64,000 bases of DNA from Epiperipatus broadwayi. Taxonomy: Eukaryota; Onychophora; Udeonychophora; Euonychophora; Peripatidae. The stretch lies in contig JAQFVV010000031.1 of NCBI GenBank assembly GCA_028023455.1, positions 186,001-250,000 of the forward strand. The letters run 5' to 3'. Position 1 is the stretch's first letter; the number at the start of each line of letters is the position of its first letter. A program made the position numbers and the translations under genes. Shown one piece after another: positions 41,303 to 52,885 of the stretch. Under the pieces are notes generated by a model, which saw only the letters and a list, made by a program, of their open reading frames with translations, had not been told where the DNA came from and searched no databases.

Positions 41303-42449
41303 ATGGCGATCTCTTTGAATGCAGCAAACATTTCTTATGCTGATGCAATCAAAGCATCCACTAAAAAAGAAGATTTTCCTCAGAACGTGGAAAAAAATCA
41401 AATTCCAGTTTTAAGATTTCGTCGTTCAACAATGAATGATCTAATGAAACTAGATGTGATTTCAGAATCTGATCCATTACCAGTTAACGTAATAGAAGAA
41501 GAGATCTGGACTAATGAAAGTCTATTAAAAATTTCTGAATGCTTTAATACGACCATCCCACGTGACCTGTTTATGTCATTTAAATGTTTCTTTACTGACC
41601 GGTCTGTTATCCTTACAATTACAGATATAAATTGTTCACTGTATAGATTTCCTAAGAATTTGCTATACGAAGAATTAAGCACAAATAATTTATGGGATTC
41701 TATATTGCGCATTGCAGATCATCCAAATCCTCACTATCTTGCTAATGAATTCTATAGCGAAGAACAAAAAAAACAAATTTGATAAAACAATTAAAACGTT
41801 AGGGAAATATGCTTTAGTAAAAGTTAACCAATATAGAGAAAATTTTATTACCGGCACAATCAAAAATACGTACTTTAACTATACAATAAATGACCTCAAT
41901 AAATTAATGCAACCGTTAGGAGTTGTTGTTGCCTTTCAACCTATATATTTAAAAGGAACTCCGATACCGATCTATGGAAACAGTTATCATTTTAAAGTTA
42001 AATTAAATCAAAATGTAAATCCAAATGATATTCCCACTCTTATAACCGATCACGAAGCGACGCTACTCTTAATAATTCATGGACTTAAACCGCAATGTTT
42101 TCACTGCAAACAACGAGGGCATATTATAAATGCATGCCCAAAACTTAAATGTAAACACTGTGATATGAGAACAACCTCAAGTCATCAATGTGGAAATGCG
42201 CCAGTAAATAACACAGATTTCACTCCTCAACCGATAAGTGAATCAACTACAATTTGCTATCAAAATAATCCAATTAATGACGGTATAACAGACGATCTAT
42301 ACATCACCAGAAAGCAATCAATAAATGACAAAAGTGAATCAATTTTACCCGAAAATCAATCACGAAATGACGAGGATAAACCAGTGTTACAAGAAAATAG
42401 CCCATCTCAACAAGAAATATTAAAAAGTGATTGCCAAAATCACAAATAA
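41303..42449 (+). pseudogene. LINE C ORF1: RNA-binding protein with zinc knuckles, one frameshift
   Basis: Nucleic-acid-binding protein that packages LINE RNA. 41303-41782 gives the N-terminal 159 residues (start MAISLNAANISYADAIK). The frame then shifts at an A8 run (41766-41773), and the second part runs to 42449. The zinc knuckle CFHCKQRGHIINAC has the retroviral CX2CX4HX4C spacing; a second Cys/His cluster, CKHCDMRTTSSHQC, follows. The tail is polar, rich in N, S and E. A single homopolymer slip separates the halves; it could be a mutation, a sequencing error or, less likely, a used frameshift site. Since ORF2 is multiply broken, decay is most likely. Confidence 0.7.
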
Positions 42450-42809
42450 TCAAAAACACCCCTTAACAAAACTTCACAAGATATTATAGACTATCTAGTG
42501 CCTTTCTTGCCACCTACAGACCTGAAAATAAATGACACTGCCAACTGAAAACCAGGCAGACCGCGAAGCAAACGTAGAAAAAATGCAGCAGTACCTATTG
42601 ATCTTAGTGAAGATGATATGCCCCAGACATTAGATCATAATAAAAAAAAATAAGAAAAGCAAATATGAGTTCAACGGATACCGAGTTTGAATACACTTCA
42701 GATGAAGACCTTAGCACCAATAAAAAAGCAAATGTGCAAAAATTATCACAGGAGGGAGGAAGTAGAACCTCCAGACATAAAAATTCTTTGTCATAATTTG
42801 TGACATAAT

Positions 42810-45800
42810 TTGAGTGAAACTATAATGAATATAAAAATAGCGTCATTAAACATCTGTGGATTAAACTCACCGGAAAAAAACTATCAATTAATAAAATGGC
42901 TTGAAATTATACAACCTCATTTGCTAGAGTTACTTGAAACAAAAATTTATAATAAATCTCAGATTAATTCATCTAACTATCTTAATAATCAAGGATACTC
43001 AGCATTCTCCCAAGCATCATTTTCACCCTCAGCAGGAACAGGAGTAGTAGTAATGAAAACCTGCCCCTTCTATTTCATTCAAAATAATATATATAGATGC
43101 ACACATATTAATTATAACACTATATGATAAAACAGTTACATTGAATGTAGCATTTGTTTATTTACCTCCAAATCACACAGTAATTAATAAAGTCATTCAA
43201 ATTATAAATTCCAAAATAGCATCCTCATCACATCCATTAATTTTACTTGGTGATTTCAACATGTCATACAATGAGTTTGTCACAAAATGGTTGCACTTAC
43301 TAGCCATACCACTCATGAGTGGAGAAGGCTATCTCCCACAGAATTCAGTAACATTTAATAATGGCAGATTTCATCATTAATTGACCTGGTCTTCTACTCA
43401 CCAGTGTTACATCACATGATCAGCCTAACAATAAAAAACTCTTCATTATCAGACCATTCTGCAATTAATGTTTCACTAAAGAATGATTTTATATACAGAT
43501 CAATAACATCTATTGGAAACACAATTAGAGTGCTTCTTCCATGTTGAACCCCAGAATATTTATTCTCAGAAATATATATATATATATCTCTTCAAACTTC
43601 GAGACATTGAAATGGATCCAGTGCAAACATGGATTTCCTTTGTTAACATTATTTCATATACAATTGATGTCATAACAAGGGCTACCCCAGCCCCTTCAAG
43701 GCTTCTAACTCTTGTAGATGAAACACACAAAAGAATCACAAACAGTACTACAAATAAACAAGGCTGTTCAAATGTGATTGCCCTGAAGAAACTTTATAAA
43801 TCAGTCTCTGAAGAACTTAAAGAATACCTGGCAATTAAAAAAAGAAAACTCTTTTTGACACAGACACACACATGGTCCAGACACTATATTTTCTGGGCAC
43901 TGGGACAAAAGTCATCAACTTGCATACCGACAGCAATTAAAATACAAGAAGATATAATTTCTGGTTACATGTTGCTACCTCTCTACACACATTTCAAATC
44001 CAAACTTCAAGAGAAGAAAAAATTCAGCCCTGCACCATTTTTTCTCAGTGAGCCAGAAGAAGATATAGTATTTACTCCCAAAGACTTTATTCAAAAATTA
44101 GCATCAACCCCAAACTCCAGTCACCCAGGAATGCATGGTATACCTTGCTTTGTATTCAAGCATTTAGAAAAGTTTACTGCTCAGTATCTGTGTAATCTAG
44201 CAAACTTTCTAACAAAAAAGATCCATCATATACATGGATTATACCCTATTTTACTAGTACCATTTATCAAAACATATGAAAAAATAACCACACTAAACAA
44301 TCTAAGGCCCATATCAATGAGCCCTCTGGGTATCAAACTGCTGGAGTCAATCATTAAAGACAAAATAGAACCCTATATTATACATATACTATCTAAAATG
44401 CAGTTTGCTAAAAAAGGCTTGTCTACAATGCAAGCAGCCTTTCTATTCAAAACAGTTATTGATTCTGTCAGAAATAATAAAAAATATAGTCAGTTGTAAT
44501 CCAACTGGATATAAAATCAGCATTTGATATGATTCCAATTGAACTCCTTGTTGAAGCATTAGCAGACACAACAATACCAAGATCTTTAATATATTTAATC
44601 ACCAATCTTCTATTAAGTTGAGAAATACATATTACACTTAATGGTAAGAATTCCCCCTCTTTTGTACCTTACTGTTCAATTCCACAAGGTTCACCACTAA
44701 GTGCTCTTTTTTTTTACTTTCTATATCAATCCCTTACTGAATATGATATAAAAAGAATTATCAGGCATATACATACCTGGTCTAAAAGCAAACATCTCCT
44801 GTATTGCCTACATGGATGATGTCTCAATTTTTTTAACTTCTAAAAAACAGATCCCAACTCTATTAAAAATTCTTAATTCATACACTAATAAATACAAGCT
44901 GGAGTTTAACATGGATAAATCTTCTGTGTGGTCAATATATACAGGACAATTTCACACACAACATTTTAAAGGAAAACCCAGCTCTTTTGTGGGATTCCCC
45001 TTCTATTTGAGCAATCTAGAAATGCGTAGACAAATACAAGACAAAATTAAAAATAAAATAGAAAATATAATTGATTCACTTTCAAAATCTTACCTTTCGC
45101 TGTATTCAAAAGTATCCCTGTTTAATCTATTAATTATGACTCGAATCACATACTATTCTCCAATAATACTATACACTAAATCTTTTACTAGTAAAATAAA
45201 CTCATTATGTAGAAAGTTGCTGTGGGGAAAAAAGATTGTTTCAGTTTCACTAAAACGTATTCAAGCTCCTCTAATACAAAATGGTTTAGGACTACATTCA
45301 ATACATATTTTTAACATTCAAAAGACATTAAATCTCATTTCTGCATGTGCTTATTTATTTCCATACATGAAAGTGTTCTTCAAGATTACCCCAACAGATA
45401 AACCACCACCAACCAATGGATATTGGAAAACCTTGCTTACACTAATTCTTAACATTCCAAACATTATTTTTTCACCACCTCAAGATAAATTTAAATATTG
45501 GGATGTATACCAGATAATTTGCTCTCCCCTAAATGATAAAAGACCAATTTTAAACATTAATAATAGACAACTAACCCGAAAATTTAAATTCTGGTCATTA
45601 GAACCCAAATATTATGATTTTCTACTCAAATTAAATCTTGAAGCATTGCCAACATTACACTTTTGTAGATATAGAAGGCATTACATAAATACAGAAGACA
45701 TATGCTGGTTATGTCATAGAGAAACTGAGACACAAGAACATTTTCTTTTTACCTGCCCTGTATTTGATAATATTCGTTCATCCATACCATCATTGTACAA

Positions 45801-46056
45801 ACAAAAAAATTGTGACATTCAAACCCTTTTACAATCATTTATTAAGGGTAGCTACCCACATATTCAAGCAAGTACTTTTATATTGTTTTCACTATGGTGT
45901 ACAAGATGCTCCTTCATGTACAACAATAATCCAAGAAGACATCCAAACACATTCTGGAACAAAATGGAACAGCTCTGCTTAAGGGATGAAAAAATTGTAT
46001 CCCAAAAGATGTACACAGCCACTTGGTCAATATTACAACAGCACTCAAAATTATAG
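42810..46056 (+). pseudogene. LINE C ORF2: endonuclease-reverse transcriptase, multiply broken
   Basis: 42810-43127: endonuclease start MNIKIASLNICGLNSPEKN, with LLETK at the catalytic Glu position. After a frame change, 43141-43380 has LILLGDFNMS; after another near 43377 the LSDHSAIN motif closes the domain. 43513-44499 leads into RT (LRPISMSPLGIKLLESI), broken by a stop at 44497. Motif A reads QLDIKSAFDMIP and motif B CSIPQGSPLSALFFY. 44812-46056 has YMDDVSIFL (motif C, its Tyr just before the listed Met) and, near the end, the zinc-binding CWLCHRETETQEHFLFTC. At least four disruptions make it inactive. Confidence 0.75.
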
Positions 46057-46310
46057 AGAGAAAAAAAAGACTAATAAAAAACAGAACTAAGAGCTTTACA
46101 AGTGCACAAAACTAATTGGATGTATATATTTTAAAAAAAATAATGTAAACTCAAATTTGTAAACCACATGCATATCCTGTGTCTTTGTTACCCCCCCCCC
46201 CCCAATTACAATTTTCAACTTATTTATACTAACTTCAATTCATCTGCATGTGGTAAAATAGTTATAAATGTAACCTTTTCTTGTTATATTCAATAAAGTC
46301 CTTTTGAAAG

Positions 46311-46341
<31 letters not shown>

Positions 46342-46390
46342 CAACAATAATAATAATAAGTACGATATCAATAATAATAATAATAATTGA
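46311..46390 (+). repeat. (TAA)n tail of LINE C
   Basis: TAA units with CAA variants, then GTACGATATCAATAA, a relative of the GTAAGATATCTATAA block at 33902 and 37763, then more TAA. Confidence 0.8.
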
Positions 46391-49300
46391 TGATGATAAA
46401 TACAAATAAATCATTCTGATTTTGATTATTTACAAATATCTAAAAATATTTCAGTTGATTAATAAAACAAATTAATAAATGATTTAACATGATTTAAATT
46501 ATAATTTACAAATAAACTCATATTGATAGGTACACAAGTGAATATTTAATAATATAAAATATTTCAATTATTAATAAACTAATAAATATTTTATATTAAC
46601 CAAATACTAAATGTTCATATAATAAGTACATACATGCATGTGTACTCTAATATAAAAGTATTTCAATTATTAATTTTAATTATCTTTCCATTATAAACAA
46701 GTTGTTACAATTATTTTCTGAACACTCTTAAATTGTAAACAAAAAATTTTAAATTAAATAAATCTTACTTTTTTTTGAAAATCCGCCATAAATTCTCTTT
46801 AACTTTTGGCTTTTTTTATTTGCAAACCTTAAAGAAAAAAATTCCAATGTTTTCTTGGCAATTAATTTCTCAACCACTTCTTTAAATTCTATTTAAAAGT
46901 TGTTTATCTTCAGTTATTGTAAGAAATTTTCTTCTTTTTAAAAAAAGGAATTAAAGTAGAATGATTTGGATGTAATATATATTTTTTCTTCATTCTTTAG
47001 AATTATGTTCAAAATATATGTGTATATTCCCAGTAATTGATTCTACTATGCTTCCATAAGTTTGTTCATAAAATAGTACTTGTGCATGAACAGTATATAT
47101 AAATAATTGACAATATAATTTTTATTTGTTCTCTCATTCATATATAAAATAGTGCATGAATAAAGTATAATCCTAAAGTCTTTTAATATTAGTCTTATTT
47201 TTTGATTACCAGGTAGACAAGGTAAATTCCAGTGGCTCTTGATTCAGTACATCTTTTCTATAACATCAAAGCATTGGTTGTGTAAGCATTATGTATTTTG
47301 CATACATTGGGCTATGAAACCATAAAGAAGTCATGCTATTACTTTTTCATGAGTTCAAATTTGATCAACATGGAAAATAGTAGCATTTGATAATTTCTGA
47401 GACTAATTTTCTATAATCCTTCCAATAATTATCAGGTATTTATAGATACAACAAGAAAATTAAAACACATGTACTCCTTTTTGACTAATAAAAACAAGAT
47501 AAAAACTAAATTACCATTGTTCTGTTTTATTAACAATCATTAAAACCAGAAATAAGTTTAAAATTTTTTTAAATCTTTAACAAAAAACAGATTATAGAAT
47601 TAACTCTCTAGTTAATATGTATTACAAAAAAAATATTTTTAATCTTAAATAAAAATATTTTTATTACATTAAAAATGTAAATTTTTATCAAAATTAGGAA
47701 TAAAATATTTGTTAAATAGAGACATTTTTATATTGTATTTTAAACAATTTATAATGATTAGAAAATATCAAAAAATATTATCACATAATCAATTTTTTAG
47801 TTATTCCAGATTATATTTTAAATAATTATATACTTAAATTTGTCTGTGTTTATTTCTACTTTTTCTCTCAAGCTTTAATATTTATCTACCTTAATACCAA
47901 TGTCTCATTATTCCTTTACTTAATATTAAAAAAAGAAAAATTAAACACATTCTTAACAATTAATATTTTTTATAACTACACATAGATACTTAAAATAAAG
48001 TTCATTTAGTAAAGCATTCTCTCAACTCTCATTCCAGAGATTGCACTGGTATTTTAGAAAACAGAATAAATAGTGACTTGCAATTCTAAGATTCGTAAGT
48101 AATCCAACCATTGGACAATAATATATACAGTGCCTCATAAGCAAACCAGAAGGGCTACTTTAATATAAACACTAGAAGCTACCTAAACCCCTGAATATAA
48201 GCTACAAACAAAATCTTTGCAATATCATGTTTGTTCATGAATATTTTTGAGACTTAGAGATTACTTCTAATCAATATATAAACATTAGTGATTCCATGAA
48301 GGTTAAGACTTACATTTTTGATTCTAAGAATGTCGTAAATATAAAACTAGAAAATTGATTGGTGCAGTTTTGAGATGGTAACACTTCATTGATTCACAAG
48401 ACAATATTGTGTCCTCACACTAATGGCAAAATTTTCCATTTATCAATAATCACTGAAACTGCAGTTAAACAAACTCCAGTAGCTTCATTCAAACTTTAAA
48501 AATCTTGCTTTATTTTTTATCTACTTTAAATATAAACTCATTTTATATGTAGACCATCACCGTTATTTTATATTCGATAATTTATTTATCTACCGCTGAA
48601 TAATCAAATCATCATATGTATTCGTAACATATTTATAATTTTTTTTCATTCTTTATAATTTTGCGTAATAAAAACAGGTTTTTCTTTCTCAGAAGTAAAG
48701 TTGCATTTGATCTTCAAATTGTGTGGTAATTTTGATCATCAGGTCTGAAGATGGGGAATCATCATTTGTAATTGCATGAAATAAAGGGATAGCAAATGGT
48801 ATGTAAATAAGCGATCAATAAATGAAAATCGTCAGGGTAATGCAAATGCACATAAAAAATGAATATAGACATAGAAAATGAGCAAAGAATTTATATCAGT
48901 AACCAATCTAAGTAATAATAAATGACAAACATGGCATCAGAATTATCATTTACAATCAATAGTCAACCTCTGTAACTGGATTTTAAAATATTATATTACC
49001 AAATTTTTTTGGTTAATCATTATTTAGCCAATGCCAAAATTAGGGCATAATATTAAAAAAGTGATTATAAATATTTTATCTGCATATATATTGAGTGATA
49101 CTAAATTAAATATATCATAAGTGATGTGATCATTATATTAATATTGATCATCATGTGCTCAAGGCCAATCTGGTTCTATAAGTGTTTTGGTGATCAATCA
49201 AATAATTATCATCATAGTTCGTAAACTGAGTATAAGTCAACCATTATTATCTTTGCCTTATCTAAATAATACTAAAGAGAATTGCATAGTTGTTCACACA

Positions 49301-49619
49301 TACATATATATTGCATCTATTATTAGTCCTAAGCTAATTTTGGACAGTCTTCTATAAAAAGAGGTAAAAATCTAGAAAATAACTGAATTTTATTATCGCA
49401 GCTTTTTTTTTTTTTTTTAATAACTGTACAAAAAAAATCAGTTCTTTTTATATAGCAACTTCATCTCAAAATATCAATGCAATAGACTATCTATATTTTT
49501 AATTTGTATGGAAAAGAAAACCAAGATGATATTTTCATCTCCAACTTATCACATAAATTATTCAATTACTTTTGTTTTATTAAAACAGATTTAATATATT
49601 GTACAGGCTTAAACCTGCA
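46391..49619. other. Long AT-rich stretch without recognisable gene
   Basis: About 3.2 kb of very AT-rich sequence. Open frames are short and random in composition. Bases 48900-49340 resemble 21000-21340 and 1080-1350 (dispersed repeat). A T-tract lies at about 49405-49419. Confidence 0.5.
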
Positions 49620-49740
49620 TTTATATATGTAATATATGCGGAATTCGAATTGAGACTTTCAGATGACCCACCACTCTCAGTGCTCACACACATATTGAAA
49701 AGATAAATAATCACCAATATACCTAGTCCATGCGATTTAA
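49620..49740 (-). repeat. Fragment of the hammerhead-bearing repeat family
   Basis: GAGACTTTCAGATGACCCACCACTCTCAGTG and, further on, AGATAAATAATCACCAATATAC parallel 51029-51122. On the minus strand it keeps the 3' part of stem I (TTGGTGATTATTTATC) and the TATA before the cleavage position, but lacks CTGATGA and GAAA. Confidence 0.55.
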
Positions 49741-51004
49741 TTAAATAACTTTTATAATGAATATTTTCTTTTCCATTCGTCTTTAAAATTTTAATTTAAA
49801 ATAGGACAAAAATCAACTTTTTAAGATTACTTTAGAGTTTAGAACTGACTTTACATTTTCTATTTATTAATGTTAAATGATTTTAACCTGTCACACACAT
49901 AAATTTCACCAATGTGCACACAAATAATTTATTGTGTCCATGTATGTAGATATATAATATTTGCATTGAAACTAAACGTCACAGCTAATAAAAGTTATTT
50001 TCTATTAGTAATGGTAATTATATCGCATTTCGAACACTCGTTGGAGAAGTTAGAAATATCAAACTTCAATATCAGGCTTAGCACTTTCGATGTCTTTTGA
50101 CCTCAGTTAATAATTTTCTTACTACATTTCCTTATCTTAACTAAGTTTAATACTGAGTTTCCACTCATTTTTACATAATTTTTGCAAATGACTAAAACTG
50201 TCAATAAAATATTCAATTCAATATAAATATATGTATATTGTGTGGAAAGCAGGCATACTAATATCCAATACCAGAATCACCACTAGATTTATTATTACAA
50301 TATGAGAGTTTACTGATAAGGATATCAAGTGTGTATGCCTACCCAGTTGTATCATCACTCAAACATTTAAAATTATTTTTAGATCATAGATAACAGAGAT
50401 TTTCAGTAGATATTAATTGACAGAGCAGACAAGGGTAAACAAAATGCCAAAATAAATCAATAGTTTATTCACAGCACAATATAATATAGTTCAAATGCAA
50501 CAGATCTCAAATATTACAGAATTCAAATACAATAGTGTTCAAATACAAATATATTTGAATGGTAATTAACTCTTTTGTTTATTAGCATACAGTACATTTA
50601 ATATCTAGTAGCTTTAAATATTATTTTAAATGCAATTGTATTTTATAATGTGTGCTCTCTGAAGTCTATTATTTATATTATATATGTGCTCCAAGTCAAG
50701 ATGACTGAGTTTACATGCATAACTTTTATGTGCCTCGTTGCTTGTATTATATATATTCTAGAATGTATAAAGCTCAAGTTGAAAATAAATAATAAAGTAA
50801 TTTATTTGATAATAATAATTTTAAAAATTAAAATTTTATTAGGATTCTTTATTTTAAAATAAAATTAACTTTTAAAATAACATTGCTATGAGAACAAAGA
50901 AAAACTCTAAGATCATTTGCTTTACAAATAAGGAGGAAATTGTTAATTCTTTATTGTGACTTTCAAGAGGGGAGTCAAGAAAATTGTCGTGATTGTTTAA
51001 GTTT
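49741..51004. other. AT-rich DNA, nothing recognised
   Basis: Short open frames only. 50480-50560 has repeats of a TTCAAATRCAA-type phrase. No gene is supported. Confidence 0.45.
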
Positions 51005-51102
51005 ATAATATATAGGGTATATGAGCACAGACTTTCAAACGACCCATCACTCTCCACTCTATCTAATAACACTGATACACTCAGGCACATATATGCTAAA
51101 AA

Positions 51103-51170
51103 GATAAATAATCACCAATATACGTATTTCATGCTAAACTAGCAATCATCAGTTGGTCCAGATTATCATC
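51103..51170 (-). ncRNA. Hammerhead ribozyme candidate with intact core
   Basis: Read on the minus strand: CTGATGA at 51152-51146, a stem II of five pairs closed by GTT, then GAAA at 51130-51127, then TACGTA, which can form only a 2-4 bp stem III, then UA with the predicted cleavage after A at 51119. Stem I pairs ACCAA (51157-51153) with TTGGT (51118-51114). After a three-base bulge it continues as ATAATC with GATTAT. This is the type I topology with minimal stem III known from newt satellite, schistosome and other animal hammerheads. The weak point is a U-U opposition at the first stem II pair. Confidence 0.6.
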
Positions 51171-51579
51171 TTCCACACATATATAGTATAAGTGCTCAGA
51201 TATATATTAAGATAGACAATCTTCATACTTTAATGGACAGGCTCCAAACTACTACACACTCCAACTCTTCAACCGTCCATCCAATTGAAAATCTGATGAT
51301 GAAATGCTCGAAGGCCACCCTGAGGCTGAGATTCTTGTCACACTCATATTGACCTAAAGTCAATCTGAACCCCACATGTACAGGACATAATCCATTTAAT
51401 ACATATGCAAGGATGGGCAGACATCTCTACAATGTAATAACTGAAAAACAGGCTTATTTATATACCTGTGTCTATAATATATAGGGTATATGAGCACAGA
51501 CTTTCAAAGCCTGTCCATTAAAGTATGAAGATCGTCTACCTTAATATATATCTGAGCACTTATACTATATGTGTGGGAG

Positions 51580-51648
51580 ATGATAATCTGGACCAAATGA
51601 TGATTGCTAGTTTAGCATGAAATACGTATATTGGTGATTATTTATCTT
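51580..51648 (+). ncRNA. Hammerhead-like segment with mutated core
   Basis: The inverted partner of 51103-51170. Stem I, stem II, GAAA (51619-51622) and the TACGTATA segment are all kept, but the core reads ATGATGA (51597-51603), with A for the essential C3. Predicted inactive. Confidence 0.55.
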
Positions 51649-51664
51649 TTTAGCATATATATTA

Positions 51665-52006
51665 ACACTTTAATTCCTTGTAGTTTGTTTCAATAGTAGG
51701 TTAATTTCATGTAGTTTTTCCTATTATCAAGAGTATTGAAATTATGTAGATTTACACATAAAGAACTATAAACAAAGGAATGCTTTATGTATTAACTTTG
51801 ATCCTATTAGTCTATTAATTACTGTCTGAAGCTAAAATTGTATGTCATTTGCTAATAAAAAAAATTTGCCCTCTAATGAATTGTTAGAGGAAAATATTCT
51901 TCTATAAATTAATGTGTAAATCTACATAATTTCAATACTCTTGATAATAGGAAAAACTACATGAAATTAACCTACTATTGAAACAAACTACAAGGAATTA
52001 AAGTGG
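51665..52006. mobile_element. 342-bp MITE with 95-bp terminal inverted repeats
   Basis: 51665-51759 and 51912-52006 are near-perfect reverse complements (ends CACTTTAATTCC and GGAATTAAAGTG). TA lies just outside both ends (51663-51664 and 52007-52008), as for Tc1/mariner-type insertion. The 152-bp middle is unique and noncoding. No transposase. Confidence 0.8.
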
Positions 52007-52008
52007 TA

Positions 52009-52530
52009 ATATTGCTTGCAAATATTTTTAAAGAATGATTTTGATTGTCATATATCTATATTCAAAAGCTAATGAAATGTGAGCTCACATAGCATAAAGG
52101 TAATTGGATAAACTTAATATAAACTTTATTTCCTGAATAATTATAAATCAACTCAGATATTTTCTATACCTTGTGCTTTTCATACAATCTTAGTTGTAAA
52201 CATGTAAATACAATTTTTTATATACTATTCTCATTCTGATAGTTAATTCAAGTTATTGTTATTACTAACAATTTTGTTGTTTGATTATTTTTCATCTGAA
52301 TTTTGAGTAGATTATTTATTTTGTCATTTAATAATAGTATTAATGTGGAGATGGTAACAATTAGGAAATGAGTAAATTAGCATAAAGACTTGTTTGTGTG
52401 TGTTTAGTCTAGGCCATTATCCATGTCTATATAAATGAGTCAATCAAAATTAAAATTTGTACAGTCTCTTCATCATGTATGTGGTTGCTTATTAGATGTT
52501 TATAATCTCCCTAAACTAAAATTTAATTTC
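52009..52530. other. AT-rich spacer
   Basis: No gene or repeat is recognised. Confidence 0.4.
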
Positions 52531-52542
52531 CAAATATTGTTT

Positions 52543-52643
52543 GTTTTTTTTAAGTGTCATAGCATCGGCCGGGACGCGAACCCGCAACCTGGGCAACTGC
52601 CTGCAAGTGCAAGGCAGTCGCGCTGACCTCTCAACCACCAATG
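52543..52643 (-). mobile_element. Retroposed tRNA-like SINE with 12-bp target duplication and A-tail
   Basis: CAAATATTGTTT lies on both sides (52531-52542 and 52644-52655; the inner base of the right copy is shared with the tRNA-like end). On the minus strand the insert begins with a tRNA-like body and ends TATGACACTTAAAAAAAAC, a short tail with an A8 run. Body, A-tail and target duplication together are the signature of LINE-driven retroposition. It is strikingly GC-rich against its surroundings, so the copy is young or under constraint. Confidence 0.75.
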
Positions 52644-52644
52644 C
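52562..52644 (-). tRNA. tRNA-like body, anticodon loop as for Ala (UGC), probably not a working tRNA
   Basis: On the minus strand the acceptor strands GCATTGG and CCGATGC pair over seven positions (one G-U). The D arm is GTTG-AGAGGT-CAGC and the T loop TTCGCGT, with four good T-stem pairs. The anticodon arm ACTGC...GCAGT holds CTTGCA twice in tandem followed by G; removing one copy leaves a normal 7-base loop CTTGCAG with anticodon TGC. The duplication, a 10-base variable loop and A3-T70 in place of the alanine G3-U70 pair argue against a functional tRNA. A and B boxes (TGGTTGAGAGG, GGTTCGCGTCC) look intact. Confidence 0.65.
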
Positions 52645-52885
52645 AAATATTGTTTTTTACTTGTTATTTTGAACAATTATCATTTGGACAAAATTCAAGA
52701 TGCGTTTTATATATATAATCAACTTCATGCCTTTAAAACTTTGATTTCATTACAAACATTTAACAAACTTGATACAATTATTTTTATTTTAACAAATATC
52801 AATTTAGTGCTTTTTATTCAAGGTTACAAAACAGATTTATCTGGATGGTTTGGTGGATGTTTTATACATTTAATATATATATATA

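Larger units (their letters stand above)
41087..46311 (+). mobile_element. LINE C (Tx1/L1-like, two ORFs) with TAA tail
   Basis: Plus-strand LINE with a 5' UTR of about 215 bp, ORF1 with zinc knuckles, ORF2 with APE-type endonuclease, RT and a C-terminal CCHC, and a 3' UTR of about 255 bp that includes a 13-base C tract (46191-46203). It ends CAATAAAGTCCTTTTGAAAG then (TAA)n. A TAA/GAA tract lies at its 5' edge as well. The ORF1 zinc fingers and C-terminal knuckle favour the Tx1/L1 branch, several members of which insert into microsatellites. Confidence 0.75.
51005..51660. repeat. Inverted pair of hammerhead-bearing repeat monomers
   Basis: A minus-oriented monomer covers about 51005-51340, with the same block order as the 10.8-11.8 kb array read in reverse. 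A plus-oriented partial monomer covers about 51509-51660. Bases 51087-51250 and 51509-51660 are inverted repeats with few mismatches. ATATATAGGGTATATGAGCA occurs twice in direct orientation (about 51008 and 51477), so the second monomer begins with a piece of the first. Confidence 0.7.

Noticed and set aside
43141-43380. Separate small genes suggested by the pieces at 43141, 43513 and 44812
   Set aside because: They are frames of one broken LINE ORF2 in the expected domain order.
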